52,565 nt of DNA from Caldatribacterium sp964426875 (GTDB lineage Bacteria; Atribacterota; Atribacteria; Atribacterales; Caldatribacteriaceae): NCBI GenBank assembly GCA_964426875.1, contig CAYRSB010000013.1, forward strand, positions 1 through 52,565, written 5' to 3'. A program made the translations under genes and the position numbers. Below the pieces are notes generated by a model that did not search any database, was not told the origin of the DNA, and worked only from the letters and a program-made list of their open reading frames with translations. The number at the start of each line of letters is the position of its first letter. Positions within the stretch are counted from its first letter, which is position 1. This document shows, in pieces, positions 22,712 through 33,300 of the stretch.

Positions 22712-24568
22712 CTAAGAAGAGGTTTCGGCGAGGGAGGAGCTATATTTTGGTTCCCCAAACTGGCTCGTGTACAGGTGGTGGTAAAATCCTTTCTTTTCAA
22801 GAAGTTCCTCATGGGTTCCTTGCTCTATGACTTCACCCTCTTTCACCACAAGGATGAGATCGGCTCTGCGAATGGTACTTAAGCGATGGGCAATGATGAA
22901 ACTCGTGCGTCCTCTCATAAGGCGAAGCATGGCAGATTGAATGTGTTGTTCTGTCCGGGTGTCAATGTTGCTTGTGGCCTCGTCGAGAATGAGAATAGAG
23001 GGATTACTCAAGAAAGCCCGGGCGATGGCAAGGAGCTGCCGCTGGCCCTGGCTTAGGTTCTCTCCTCCGTCGGCGAGAATGGTATCGTACCCCTGAGGAA
23101 GTCCCAGGATAAAGTGTTCGGCATTGCTCAAACAAGCTGCCTCCTCTACTTCCCAGTCTTTGGCTTCCGGACGCCCATAGCGGATGTTTTCTCGCACCGA
23201 GGTGGAAAAGAGATAGGTATCCTGAAGCACGATTCCCAGAAGGGAGCGGAGGGATTCTTTTTTGATTTTCCGGATGTTGATGCCGTCGATGAGAATGGTG
23301 CCCTGATCAGAGTCATAGAATCGGGCAAGGAGATTGACGATAGTGGTCTTCCCTGCTCCGGTGGGTCCGACAATGGCCACCATCTGTCCCGGTTGCACAT
23401 GGAAACTCACATCCTTGAGGACCGGTATACCCTCCTTATAGGAGAAAAAGACGTGACGGAACTCTACTTCTCCCCGAGCCTTTTTAAGTTCTAAGGCTTC
23501 CCCGGAATCTGGGGGTTCAGGCGGCTCATCCATGATGTGCAAAACCCTTTCCGCGCTGGCGAGGGCCGATTGGAGCATGTTGAATTGATTGGCCAGCTCG
23601 TTGAGGGGCCGGATGAATTGTCGCGAATAAGCGATGAAGCTTGCAATGGTCCCCACACTCACCATATCTTTTGTGGCAAACCATCCTCCAAACCCGGCGA
23701 TCAGGGCAAGGCTTGCATTGTTGAGGACGTTCATCAGGGGTCCCATGACTCCGGCGTAAATCTGGGCCCGTACGCCTGCTCTTTGGAGTTCTTCGTTGGT
23801 CTGGTTGAATCTCGCCTTTTCTTTTTCCTCTCGTAGAAAAGCCCTAACTACCCTAAGACCAGTGATGTTTTCTTCAAGGATACTGTTTGTTCTCCCAAGG
23901 ATTGTTTGTTGAGTGAAGAAGCTCTCTTTTGTGCGTCGGGCCACCAAGCGAGTGGCAAGGATGACCAGAGGAATAACCGTCATGCTCACAAGGGTCAGTT
24001 CTTTACTTTGGTGGAGCATCATGGCGATGGTTCCAAGAAGAATCACGATGCCAGAAAAAACCTGTGTGAGGGTGGTACTCAGAGCGTTGCCTATGGTGTC
24101 GATGTCGTTTGTTAAACGACTCATAACGTCTCCGGGAGGGTGGGTATCGAAAAAGCGCAAAGGTAAAAGGTGAAGGGCATCGAAGGCATCTTTGCGAAAT
24201 CTTACCATGGCTTTTTGGATGACACGGATTGTAAGGTATTCCTGAAGCCGGAAGAGGAAAGAGGTAGCAAGATATATGGACCCCATGAGCACTCCACACA
24301 GAGCAAGACCTCGGGGATTTTTGGGAATGATGTAATCATCGATCGCTTTCCCGATGAGATATGGTCCAAGGAGCATCAAAAAGGAGGAAAGCCCCACACA
24401 GAGAAACACCAAAACGATTTGGAGTCTGTACTCTCCGAGATATCTCCAGAGCCTTTTTGTGGTCTTGAGGGGGCTCTGGGGCTTTGCAAATTCAGTCGGG
24501 AAGTACCTTCCCAAGCTTCCTCGAGGTCCAAAATCTAAGGTTGCCGGGCGCCCTCTTCTCTCAAACAA
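22712..24568 (-). CDS. heterodimeric ABC exporter subunit, TM288-like (canonical ATPase site)
   Basis: This 618-residue half-transporter has six membrane segments (about 40-330) and an ATPase domain (about 370-600). Walker A is GPTGAGKTT, the signature LSQGQRQLLAIARAF, and Walker B ILILDEATSNIDT with the catalytic Glu in place; switch His is in IIAHRLSTI. It starts with TTG behind GGAGGAGAT and overlaps its partner gene by 8 nt. Together they match the TM287/TM288, LmrCD and BmrCD type of multidrug exporter. The hydrophilic N-terminus (about 45 residues before the first helix) is typical of the TM288 side. Confidence 0.92.
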   Translation of the reverse strand: MFERRGRPATLDFGPRGSLGRYFPTEFAKPQSPLKTTKRLWRYLGEYRLQIVLVFLCVGLSSFLMLLGPYLIGKAIDDYIIPKNPRGLALCGVLMGSIYLATSFLFRLQEYLTIRVIQKAMVRFRKDAFDALHLLPLRFFDTHPPGDVMSRLTNDIDTIGNALSTTLTQVFSGIVILLGTIAMMLHQSKELTLVSMTVIPLVILATRLVARRTKESFFTQQTILGRTNSILEENITGLRVVRAFLREEKEKARFNQTNEELQRAGVRAQIYAGVMGPLMNVLNNASLALIAGFGGWFATKDMVSVGTIASFIAYSRQFIRPLNELANQFNMLQSALASAERVLHIMDEPPEPPDSGEALELKKARGEVEFRHVFFSYKEGIPVLKDVSFHVQPGQMVAIVGPTGAGKTTIVNLLARFYDSDQGTILIDGINIRKIKKESLRSLLGIVLQDTYLFSTSVRENIRYGRPEAKDWEVEEAACLSNAEHFILGLPQGYDTILADGGENLSQGQRQLLAIARAFLSNPSILILDEATSNIDTRTEQHIQSAMLRLMRGRTSFIIAHRLSTIRRADLILVVKEGEVIEQGTHEELLEKKGFYHHLYTSQFGEPKYSSSLAETSS

Positions 24569-26324
24569 CTGCTATCTCCTCCCCCATTTGCGAGTGGTAG
24601 ATGTCCCGATATACGGAAGAAGTTTGTAGGAGTTCGTCATGCCGTCCTGAAGCTGCCAGTCGCCCTTCTTCAAGAACCAAGATTTTATCCGCATTCCTAA
24701 TGGTGCTCAGACGCTGAGTCACGACGAAAGTAGTACATCGTTTCTGCCACTTCTTAAGCCCTTCAAGGATCCGGTGTTCTGTAGCGAGGTCCACGGCGCT
24801 GGTACAGTCGTCAAGGAGGAGGATGAGGGGGTTTTTCGCCAGAGCCCGGGCGATGGCGATACGCTGTTTCTGTCCCCCCGAGAGGTTCATCCCTCCCTGC
24901 CCGATGGGTGTTTTGTAACCTTCAGGAAGACTGGTGATGAAATCGTGGATTTGGGCGATTTTTGCTACCTCCCAGATATCCTTTTCTTCTGCTACCTCGT
25001 TCCCCCAGCGAATGTTCTCTTCGATGGTGCCGGAAAAAAGGATTGTTTCCTGGAAAACGATGGCAATGGCCGAACGAAGCGTTGCGAGGTCTTTCTCCCG
25101 GATGTCCTGTCCATCGATGAGGATTCGTCCTTGGGTAACCTCGTAGAAACGGGGTATGAGGTGCAAGAGGGTTGATTTTCCGGAACCTGTGGTGCCTACG
25201 ATGGCTACCATTTCCCCCGGATACGCCACAAAGGATATGCTCTTGAGCACCGGTTCTCCGTTGTAGGCAAAAGAAACATTCTCAAAGACTACCTCACCTC
25301 TTGTGATGGGGGTGGTGTCTGGGCAGGGGAAACTCGTGGTATCCGTCGGGGTATCGAGAATTTCACCCACACGTTTTGCCGAGGCACCAGCCCGGCTCAC
25401 AAACATGAAAATATGCCCGATCATTATGAGAGAGAAGAGAATCTGGATCACGTAGTTGACCAGAGCCATGATTCCTCCTACTTGCATGTGGCCTTTCCAA
25501 ACCAGATTCCCTCCGAACCAGAGTACTGTAACAATGCTTGCATTCATGATGAGCATCACGAGGGGCATAAGGGTTATAATGGGAAGAAAGGCTTCTACCG
25601 TTGCTTCCGCCAAGTTCTGATTTGCCAAGGAAAAGCGTTCTTTTTCAAACGCGGCACGCACGAAGGCCCTCACAACTCGGACGCCGTGGAGGTTCTCTCG
25701 GATAATGGTATTCAGGGCGTCGATTTTCTCCTGGACCTGCAAGAAAAGAGGAGACCCCTTTTTGAGAAGGTAGAGAAAGATGAGTATCTGGAGGGCAACA
25801 GAGGCAAGGAGCAACGGGGCGATACGAGGGGCGATGACTGTGGCCATAATCAGGCCTCCCAGAAAAAGCAAGGGCGCGCGAACCATTATCCGGAGGGCGG
25901 AAAGGACGAGGTTCTGAAGCTGGGTGACGTCGTTTGTGAGTCGGGTCAAAAGAGTTGAGGGAGTGAATCGATCAAGGCTTTTGAAAGGGAGGGTTTGGAT
26001 TTTTCGAAAGGCCGCAGAGCGCAATTCTTTCCCAAAGCCTTGGCTGGCAATGCTTGCCGCCACGGTGCAGCCAATTCCTCCCAAAAGGCCTACAGAAGCT
26101 ATACCAATCATCAATAACCCGGTGCGAAAAACCAGGTGGACATCTCCCTGGGCAATGCCCCGGTCAACGATGCGGGCCAGAAGAGTGGGCTGGGCAAGAT
26201 CACACACCACTTCAAGCACCATGAGAAGAGGGGCACAAAGTACTGCCTTCCAGTAGGGCTTGAGGTACGGGAGGAAGGCGCGTAATGTGGCTGTCCACTG
26301 GAAATTGTTCTTGTGGTGAGTCAC
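24561..26324 (-). CDS. heterodimeric ABC exporter subunit, TM287-like (degenerate ATPase site)
   Basis: This 587-residue half-transporter pairs with the downstream gene. It has six membrane helices, then Walker A GTTGSGKST and signature LSGGQKQRIAIARAL. Walker B reads ILLLDDCTSAVD: Asp replaces the catalytic Glu, and the switch position is Gln (VVTQRLSTI) instead of His. These changes mark the non-hydrolysing site found in one half of heterodimeric exporters such as TM287. The start is GTG in a GTGA overlap with the MarR gene, so regulator and pump are translated together. Confidence 0.93.
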   Translation of the reverse strand: MTHHKNNFQWTATLRAFLPYLKPYWKAVLCAPLLMVLEVVCDLAQPTLLARIVDRGIAQGDVHLVFRTGLLMIGIASVGLLGGIGCTVAASIASQGFGKELRSAAFRKIQTLPFKSLDRFTPSTLLTRLTNDVTQLQNLVLSALRIMVRAPLLFLGGLIMATVIAPRIAPLLLASVALQILIFLYLLKKGSPLFLQVQEKIDALNTIIRENLHGVRVVRAFVRAAFEKERFSLANQNLAEATVEAFLPIITLMPLVMLIMNASIVTVLWFGGNLVWKGHMQVGGIMALVNYVIQILFSLIMIGHIFMFVSRAGASAKRVGEILDTPTDTTSFPCPDTTPITRGEVVFENVSFAYNGEPVLKSISFVAYPGEMVAIVGTTGSGKSTLLHLIPRFYEVTQGRILIDGQDIREKDLATLRSAIAIVFQETILFSGTIEENIRWGNEVAEEKDIWEVAKIAQIHDFITSLPEGYKTPIGQGGMNLSGGQKQRIAIARALAKNPLILLLDDCTSAVDLATEHRILEGLKKWQKRCTTFVVTQRLSTIRNADKILVLEEGRLAASGRHDELLQTSSVYRDIYHSQMGEEIAVV

Positions 26325-26770
26325 CGTTCTCCCCCCTCAGTGGCTCTTTGGAGATTGTCCCGCATTTGCAAAAAAAGCCGGCGCAGAAGTGCTCTTTCTT
26401 CGGAGCTGAAGTGGGCAAAACACTCTCGCTCAAGGATTGCGTGAATCTCCTGAACATCCTTTTGGAGGCTTTTGCCTCTCTCGGTCAAGTATATCTGTAC
26501 ACTACGTCGGTCTTTAGGGTCGTTCTGGCGCTTGATGAGTCCTGCTTTTTCCATCCTTTGAAGAAGGAGGGTGATGGTGGGAGGTTTGAGCCTCAGGGCT
26601 TCAGCGATTTCTTTCTGGGTTTTTCCATCCCCTTTCCAGAGTAACTCAAGAATCGGTGGCTGTCCACGATGAAGCCCGATGGCGCAGAAGAGCTTGTGGT
26701 ACCTTACGAAGTGGTACCGTATGATTTCTCGAAAAAGGGCATGGAGAGATTCTTCGTGCTCGCTGGACAT
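26321..26770 (-). CDS. MarR-family transcriptional regulator
   Basis: This 149-residue winged-helix regulator has the MarR core: LHRGQPPILELLWKGDGKTQ, EIAEALRLKPPTITLLLQRM as the DNA-binding helices, and the wing GLIKRQNDPKDRRSVQIYLT with the family's DxRS motif. It is the first gene of the exporter operon and presumably represses it until a drug or toxic metabolite binds. The ATG at 26770 has AAGAAGG upstream; a TTG at 26773 is adjacent and less likely. A MarR-like palindrome lies in its promoter. Confidence 0.93.
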   Translation of the reverse strand: MSSEHEESLHALFREIIRYHFVRYHKLFCAIGLHRGQPPILELLWKGDGKTQKEIAEALRLKPPTITLLLQRMEKAGLIKRQNDPKDRRSVQIYLTERGKSLQKDVQEIHAILERECFAHFSSEERALLRRLFLQMRDNLQRATEGGER

Positions 26771-26787
26771 CAAAAAGCCTTCTTTAT

Positions 26788-26839
26788 TTAGCTATCTAAG
26801 TATCGGAAATATGGTAAAAAAGAATAGCGTCTCTGTCAA
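26788..26839 (-). promoter_or_regulatory. promoter and MarR-type operator of the exporter operon
   Basis: TTGACA (26834-26839, minus strand) and TACCAT (26811-26816) are 17 bp apart. The inverted repeat TTAG-CTAT-CTAA (26788-26799) lies just downstream of the predicted start and resembles known MarR-family sites such as TTAGATATCTAA, so bound repressor would block elongation or open-complex formation. Confidence 0.65.
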
Positions 26840-26875
26840 GGGGTTGGGCTAAAAGTCTGATTCTTCATCTGCGCC

Positions 26876-28099
26876 TTAGCTCCTCCCCCGAAGGGCAAGG
26901 TATCTTGAGTAGAGTTGGGCAGAGTGTTCTGAGGGAGCGGTGTAGAAATCCTTGGGGTCTACAGAGAGTCGGGCATATTCCGGTATGGGCTTGACCTTGG
27001 GACCTGTGGCGGCAAATCCCTGGACCACTCGGGCGTGGGGTTTCAGGGAACCGTCCGGCCGGACAAGGCCAAAGAAACGTTCATGTTTGTGTTCTTTACA
27101 GGGAGGTTTGTCCCAGAGTTCTGGAGCGTAGTCGGCAAAGCACCAAAGGAGTGCCCCTAAAGCTCCTATCTCCACAAGTTCTGAAAGCACCTGATGTATG
27201 TGCTCGGCAAGATCTTCTTCCGAGGCCATGAATTGCCGACACTTTTTGCCGCAGCTTTCCCACTCCCACACCTTCGAGGGTTCTTGAGGTGGGGCAGTAC
27301 AGCCTCCAAACTCCTCCAAAAGTACCGGGCGACCGCACAAAGAGGCGGTGAGAGCACAGGTAAAGAGCGTGTACTCAAAATCAAGGGGGTGGCGGGCCAG
27401 GGGTGAGTACATGGGATAGGCATGCATGACGGCAAGGTCGGTAGCGCCGAACACTTCGTGAACCCGGAAGCCGTTGTCCTCCGTAAGGCTTGCTGCATGT
27501 AGCCCGCAGGTTGTAGGATGCCTGGAGTCTATTGTGCGGATGGTACGTACCATCTCCTTGACCCAGCGGTATCCTTCTTCGTGGTTTCTTGGCCAGGCTA
27601 AAAGATCCGGTTCGTTCCCCAGGTTCCACAGGGCAATGGCAGGGTGGTCTTTGAGGGCCAGGACCACGGTGGAGAGAAGAAGTTTTTCTGCCTCGAGGGC
27701 TTCTGGGTCGTGGAAAGGATTGCGGTAACGGCGATCCACGACCTTGCCCTGGCTTATGGTTTCTCTCTGTCGATTTATAGGAGGACATGGCCCGTCCAAA
27801 AGCCAAGGGGGAACCCAGTTTGGTCCACTCATGTGTCCGGTAAAAAAGGTTACGTCGAGCGTGAGCCCCTTTTGGGCTGCAATGTCGGCAACGGTGACAA
27901 GACACTCGAGGGTTTTCTCCGATATGGTATCCGGAGTGGGTTGGAAATCTTCCCAAAGTAGGAAAATGCGTACAAGCCCAAGGCCCAGGTCCCTGATGAG
28001 GGAGAATTCCTCCTCCACCTCTTGAGCTTCAAAGTTCTTCCACCAGTACATGGCCTTGCGGCGAGGCCAGTAATTGACCCCCAGAATAAAATCGCTCAT
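26876..28099 (-). CDS. intracellular GH5-like glycoside hydrolase
   Basis: This 407-residue protein has a TIM-barrel glycosidase pattern of clan GH-A: FILGVNYWPRRKAMYWWKNF at the start, an acid/base glutamate in ALWNLGNEPDLLAW (Glu163) and a nucleophile in PVLLEEFGG (Glu263 most likely). HAYPMYSPLARHPLDFE lies where the family has a substrate-binding His-Tyr. There is no signal peptide, so it acts on oligosaccharides or glycosides after uptake. Resemblance is to mannanase and beta-mannosidase-like GH5 enzymes, but the specificity is open. It stands alone on the minus strand with an AGAGGTG Shine-Dalgarno and no clear promoter. Confidence 0.8.
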   Translation of the reverse strand: MSDFILGVNYWPRRKAMYWWKNFEAQEVEEEFSLIRDLGLGLVRIFLLWEDFQPTPDTISEKTLECLVTVADIAAQKGLTLDVTFFTGHMSGPNWVPPWLLDGPCPPINRQRETISQGKVVDRRYRNPFHDPEALEAEKLLLSTVVLALKDHPAIALWNLGNEPDLLAWPRNHEEGYRWVKEMVRTIRTIDSRHPTTCGLHAASLTEDNGFRVHEVFGATDLAVMHAYPMYSPLARHPLDFEYTLFTCALTASLCGRPVLLEEFGGCTAPPQEPSKVWEWESCGKKCRQFMASEEDLAEHIHQVLSELVEIGALGALLWCFADYAPELWDKPPCKEHKHERFFGLVRPDGSLKPHARVVQGFAATGPKVKPIPEYARLSVDPKDFYTAPSEHSAQLYSRYLALRGRS

Positions 28100-28370
28100 C
28101 GGAGCACCTCTTTTGCCTTCCTGTGGTGTGTAACTGGCATAGCCTATTTTATCTCTCCCAGGCGGCTTTGCCTAGGAGGGCGGAAATGCCCTGAAGCCGG
28201 TGGGTTCTTTTCAAAGCACGATGTGGTACTCTATACTCCAAGAAGAACTGTTCCCCCAGGAAGGAGCGCAAGGTGTGACCCTGGGAAAGGACTTTTTCTC
28301 TGGGGTAAGGTTTTTTAAAGAGGGGTTGCCTTCAAGGTGTGGGTTTTAAGATCCAGATTTCCGGAAGGTC
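28100..28370. other. non-coding region between the glycosidase and the broken methyltransferase gene
   Basis: This stretch must hold the glycosidase promoter, but only a lone TAAAAT on the minus strand near 28150 was seen. No frame reads like a protein; it may include the most decayed start of the neighbouring pseudogene. Confidence 0.35.
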
Positions 28371-29170
28371 CTCTTTGTCTCTTTTGAAAAGCTCAACAAA
28401 AGGGAATTCCTGAAAAACGGGATTTTCTCCCTCCCCCTCGATTACTATGGGAAACGCCTTATTCTTCGCCTTCGCCCTTTTTCCAGGAAAATTGTCTTCG
28501 GCAAATGCTCAACCTTTGGGTTCCCTACCTGACCGAAACAAAGAGAGTGCTTTTTGGCGGAGAAACACCACAGGGTACGACACACTCCCTCTTTGAAACT
28601 CTTTACCTTGAACCTCGAAGAAAAGTTTTCGGGGCAGTGAAGGACACTTTGAGAACGAGAAAACGCGTCTCCAAGAAGGAGATTGGATACTCGATGTGGG
28701 GGCTTACGCAGGTGTTTTTACCATCCTGGCAGGGAAAGTGGTGGAGGAAGAAAGGGGCAGAGTTTTTACCTTCGAGCCCCAGAAGAGATTCTGCGAGATC
28801 CTTGAGGCCAACCTCAAACTCAACGGACTTTCCAATATCGTTGTTAGAGAAGGTAAAGTAACGATGAAGGGCATGGTGGTAAGGGGGTGGGGACGAGGAT
28901 ACATCGAGTGTACGACTCTTGATGCCTGGGCAAGAGCATCGCACCCTGAACGGCTCGATTTCATCAAGATGGACGTGGAAGGGTTTGAAAGGAAAGTGCT
29001 CCGTAGGGGAATGGAAGCTCTGCGTCGGTTTCTTCCTCGCATGGGGATATGCATCTACCACCTTCCTGATAATCCAGAGGTTCTGCGAGAGCTTATTCTT
29101 TACCATCAGCCCTCACTACCACATCGCCCTCAATGTCACCGGAAAAAAGTACATAGTATGGAGAGACTGA
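28371..29170 (+). pseudogene. broken FkbM-family SAM methyltransferase gene
   Basis: Parts of one methyltransferase are spread over three frames. An N-terminal piece (NGIFSLPLDYYGKRLILRLR) is in one frame near 28410 and meets a stop near 28530. LFETLYLEPRRKVFGAVKDT follows in a second frame. The SAM-binding core is in a third: GDWILDVGAYAGVFTILAGK, VFTFEPQKRFCEILEANLKL, and RLDFIKMDVEGFERKVLRRG. There is no start codon in the third frame before motif I, and stops lie at 28594 and 28609. Near 29110 the frame shifts again; the normal ending YHIALNVTGKKYIVW is in the second frame. Several independent breaks make a real pseudogene more likely than a sequencing error. Confidence 0.75.
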
Positions 29171-29176
29171 TATAAT
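29168..29176 (+). promoter_or_regulatory. extended -10 promoter of the mre11-rad50 operon
   Basis: TGATATAAT is a perfect extended -10 element (TGnTATAAT); no convincing -35 precedes it, which is normal for this class. The start would be near 29183, so the leader is only about 15 nt and begins at the TTGGAGGG Shine-Dalgarno. It lies at the very end of the broken methyltransferase gene. Confidence 0.55.
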
Positions 29177-29197
29177 ACCTCTTGGAGGGTATCGAGG

Positions 29198-30352
29198 GTG
29201 CGACCGCTTCGAATTCTTCATACTGCTGACTGGCATCTAGGGCTTGTTTCCTGGAGAACACACCGGGAGGTAGACCGCTTTGAGGAACAGAAAGAGTGCC
29301 TTGAACGGCTGGTACGGATCGCCAGGGACGAGAAAGTAGACCTTATCATCCATGCCGGAGATCTTTTCCATCAGTACTATCATCCTCCGAAGGAAGCAAT
29401 CCAGCTTGCCTCTGAAACCATCATGGAACTCATTGCTGTGGCTCCGTTTGTGTGGATCATTGGGAATCACGACTGGTATGCGGTAGAGTCCTTAAAGCGC
29501 ATGTTTCCCCCGAACATGGTGGTGGTTAAAGACTCTAGAGTTCGTTCCTTTCCGGATCTTGAAGTTACCATCTTTCCTCTCCCCTACATGTCTCTCTCTC
29601 GCTTTTTGGCGGAATACCCTGGGGAAGAGGTTCAGGGGAGGGCCAGGGCTTATCTCATGAATCTTGTGAAGGAATGGAAGAGACACTTCGATCCCCGACA
29701 TTTTCACATCCTTGCGGCGCACCTGACGGTGGAGGAGCTCGCCTCTTACGCCGAAGCCAACGCCGCTCGGGAGGTCTTTTTCAAACGGGCAGACTTTCCT
29801 CCGGGATTTTCTTACGGGGCCTTTGGCCATCTCCACGGCTACACGGTGCTTGAGGAGCCCTTCGTCATCTGCTATCCCTCCTCCTTGGTTCCGGAGAACT
29901 TCAAAAACCCTGGACAGAAGGGAAGTTTTGTGATTGTGGATTTATTTCCTGGGGAAAAACCGAAGATTCAGCCCGTCTTTTTCGAAACCTCTTTTCTTGT
30001 AACCCTTGACCTTGAAACCCGGGTAAGCAACCTGGAAATTCGTCGCCTTGTGGAGGAGAGAATTAAGAGTGGCTCGAGAAACTACGTACGTCTTCGGGTT
30101 CCGGGTGAGCTTTCATCTCCTGAGTGGACGGCAGAGCTTCGTCGTCTCCAGGGGGAAGGATGGGAAGTAGTGGTCGTCGAGGCCTTCTGGAAGGAGGACG
30201 AGGTTTCAGAGAAGGGCGAAGGTTCCTTTGATGCAGCAGCCATCCCGGAGCTTTTTGCTCGCTTTGCGCAAAAGGAGGGGTTTTCCGAAGAGGTTGTCCG
30301 TCTTTTTGGAGAGTACTGTCACCGGGTCTTTGAGGAGCATAAAAGGCCATGA
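29198..30352 (+). CDS. sbcD: Mre11/SbcD-family DNA double-strand-break nuclease subunit
   Basis: This 384-residue phosphoesterase forms the nuclease half of the Mre11-Rad50 (SbcCD) complex, which trims DNA ends and hairpins with Mn2+. All metal-binding motifs are present: HTADWHLG (10-15), HAGDLFHQ, IIGNHDWYAV, AAHLTV and FGHLHGY. The C-terminal capping and Rad50-binding region ends CHRVFEEHKRP. It starts with GTG after TTGGAGGG and overlaps the rad50 start in ATGA. The next two genes are nurA and herA, the arrangement known from archaea, rather than the plain sbcDC pair of most bacteria. Confidence 0.95.
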   Translation: MRPLRILHTADWHLGLVSWRTHREVDRFEEQKECLERLVRIARDEKVDLIIHAGDLFHQYYHPPKEAIQLASETIMELIAVAPFVWIIGNHDWYAVESLKRMFPPNMVVVKDSRVRSFPDLEVTIFPLPYMSLSRFLAEYPGEEVQGRARAYLMNLVKEWKRHFDPRHFHILAAHLTVEELASYAEANAAREVFFKRADFPPGFSYGAFGHLHGYTVLEEPFVICYPSSLVPENFKNPGQKGSFVIVDLFPGEKPKIQPVFFETSFLVTLDLETRVSNLEIRRLVEERIKSGSRNYVRLRVPGELSSPEWTAELRRLQGEGWEVVVVEAFWKEDEVSEKGEGSFDAAAIPELFARFAQKEGFSEEVVRLFGEYCHRVFEEHKRP

Positions 30353-33300
30353 AGCCAGTCAAACTTTTAGTCGAGCGTTTTTTAGGCCTTGAAAAGGTGG
30401 AGCTTTCCTTTAAGGCAGATCTTTTCGTCATCGTGGGGCCGAATGGAGCGGGAAAGTCTTCCCTCCTTGAGGCGCTCTTTTTTGCCCTATACGGTCGGGG
30501 AATACGCTTAGAGCGGAGTAAGAAAGAACTCATCCATCGGGGAAGCCCCAATAGAGCCCTCCGGGTACAGCTTGAGTTTCTTTTGGGGGGAAGGCGTTTC
30601 CGGGTTACTCGGGAGTATTCTCAAAAGCAGGGAGGAACGGCATTCCTTGAACGGTACGATGGAGAACGGTGGAAGCCCCTTGCCTCGGGGGAGCAGGGGG
30701 TGAATGCACTCATTGAGGAATCCTTAGGGTGTGATGCGGTGACCTTCAGGTCTTCTGTATTTCTCCCCCAGGGGCAGACCCTTTCCTTTGTGGAAGCCAC
30801 ACCATCCGAGCGCTTTCGGATTTTGAGTAGCCTCTTTGGCCTTGAAGTCATCGACCTGGTGCGGGACACAGTGAGAGACGACGTACGAAAGCTTGAAGGG
30901 GAACTCGTGCCCTTACGGGAACGCCTGCGGGTCCTGGAGGAAGAGAGATTGTCGGAGAAAAAGGCAAACCTCGAAAGGGAAAGGAAAGAGCTCCTGGAGC
31001 GTCTTTCCTGTTGCCAGAGGGAGGAAAAGGCCATCGAACGCACCTTAAAAAAAGTTGAGAGGACAAGAGAAGTGCTCGCAGAGCTTGAAAGGGGAAGGGA
31101 AAGGGAAAAAGAGCTTGTATCTCTTCGGGAGAAAGCTCAAAAGGGGGCTCAAGAAGATGCTCGCATCGAGGCAGCAAAGCGTATCTCTGTGACTTTTGAG
31201 GAACCCTGGAGGTTTGTACGAGATCGCCTGGAACTTGCCTTGGGAGAAGAAAAGGCGAGAACGGAACGCCTTTTGGAGATTCGAGGGGATCTCTCAAGGG
31301 CTGAGAAGGCTCTCCTTGAACTCACCCGCAGGCAAAAGGAGGGGTACAAGGAGTGGGAGAGGCTGAAAACCCTCAGGGAGGAGATGGAAAGAGAGGGCCT
31401 TCCCGCATTTTCCAGAATCGAGGAACTGAAAAAGGAACTCGCTGCACAAAGGGAGGAAGCAAAAGCCCTTGAAGAGAAGCTTTCTGAACTTCTCAAAGAG
31501 CGGGAGACAATCTGCCTTGTGGAACTCAAAGATGCCCTTGCTCGGGAGAGGGAGCTTCTGGGGAAACTCGTCCGGAGAGACAAGGAGCTCAAAGAGGCTC
31601 AAGGGAAGTTGGAAGGCCTGGTGCAGGAAGAGCGCCTGAAAAACCAAGAGCTTTTGACCTGTGAGAGGGAAAGAAGGCAACTTGAGGAGGAGATTGGGCA
31701 GCGGAAAAAACACCTTGAGCAACTCTTAGAGAGAGGGGAGAGAATCGAGGAATGCCACGAGAAACTCCTCCTCCACAGGAAGGAGAAAGAAGACCAATAC
31801 CGTACGAAATTAAAGGCCTTCGTGGTGGGAGAGCTTGAAGAAGAATGGCGTGCAAGCGGTGTGTGTCCGATGTGTGGAAGTGCGGTACCTTTCCCCGAGA
31901 GTGTGAAGGCAAGGGTGGACATTGTGGCACTGGAAGAGGAGTATCGAAGATTCCAGGAGGAGCTCTTTCGTCTCTCGGCGGAAAGAGAAAAACTCCGGGA
32001 ACGCCTCGAAGAACTTGAAAGAGAAAAGAAGGAAAGAGAAGGAAGGGCAACCGAACTCAGGGAAAGAGGGAAAACTCTCTCTGGGGAGGTGCGCGACCTT
32101 CGGGAAAGGATGCGGGCAATTCTTGCAAACCTTGGATATCCTAAGGAGGAGGCCCTTAGCCTTTCAGCCTTCAGAGCCTGGGTTGAGGAGAAGGAGAAGG
32201 AGAAGGACGTGCTTTTTGAGCGAGTAACAGAGCTCGAAAAGAAGGTGGTCCTTTTTGAGGAACGCATAAGAATCCTTCAAGAGGAAGAAGAGCGGGTAAG
32301 GTCGCGTCTTTTAGTATCTCAGGAGTCCCGGGGGAGAAAGGAAGAAGAACTTTCTCTCGAGCGTCGGTTGCTTTCCGGGCTCCTCCTGAAATGGAAGATG
32401 GGGGAAGGGGAAACCCCGGAGGATTCCTTTTCGGTTTTCCTGGAGAAGATCAAGGAGGACTTGCGAGGGATCGAACAGGAGCTCGTGCGTCTTGAGGCGA
32501 ACTGCGAGGGAAAGAGGCAGGAAATCGATTTCCTGAAGAAGGAGTCCCTTCGCCTCGAAGAAGAACTCAGGTTATGGCAAAAGGAGAAGGAAAAACTTGC
32601 CGAGGAGGAAAACCTGCGCCGGGGGCTCTTTTTAGAGGCCCTCGTGGAGAATGAATGGACCGAAGAGGAATACGCACTTTTGAAGGAGAAGGAAAAGGGC
32701 AACTGGCATGAGGTGCTCAACCGGATTGAGGGAGAACTGGAGGGGTTGAAAAAGAGGATAGAAGAGATGGAAGGTGAGAAGACGGCTCTCCTTTCAGAGC
32801 TTGGCCTTTCTGAGGAAAAGATAGAGGAGGTTTACGGGAATTACCAGGAACGCTTGGAGAAACTTCGCAATGATTCAGTTGTCCTCAATACCCGTCTTGG
32901 AGGCATAACCGAAGAGCTTCGCCAGATTGGAGAAAAAGAAAGAGAATGGCAACGCTTACAAAAATCGGTGGAACAGCAGGAAAAAGAACACTGGGTACGC
33001 AGTGAGCTTTTGCGAGCTTTGGAGGCCGGAGGGTTCAAGAACTACCTTCTCGGCATTCTCTTTACCTGCCTTGAAGATGAGGCCTCTCGGATTCTTGGAG
33101 AACTCTCAGGAGGAAGGTATGCCCTGCGCATGCACATGCGAGGAGGAATAGCAGACATGGCGATTCTCGATCGATGGTTTGGCGGAGAAGAGCGCCTTCC
33201 CGAGGAGTGTTCGGGAGGAGAAAGGACTCTCATTGCCTTGGCCCTGGCTTTGGCCCTTTCCGGTCTTCGACTCGAGGGGGATTACACCCAGAAGACGGAA

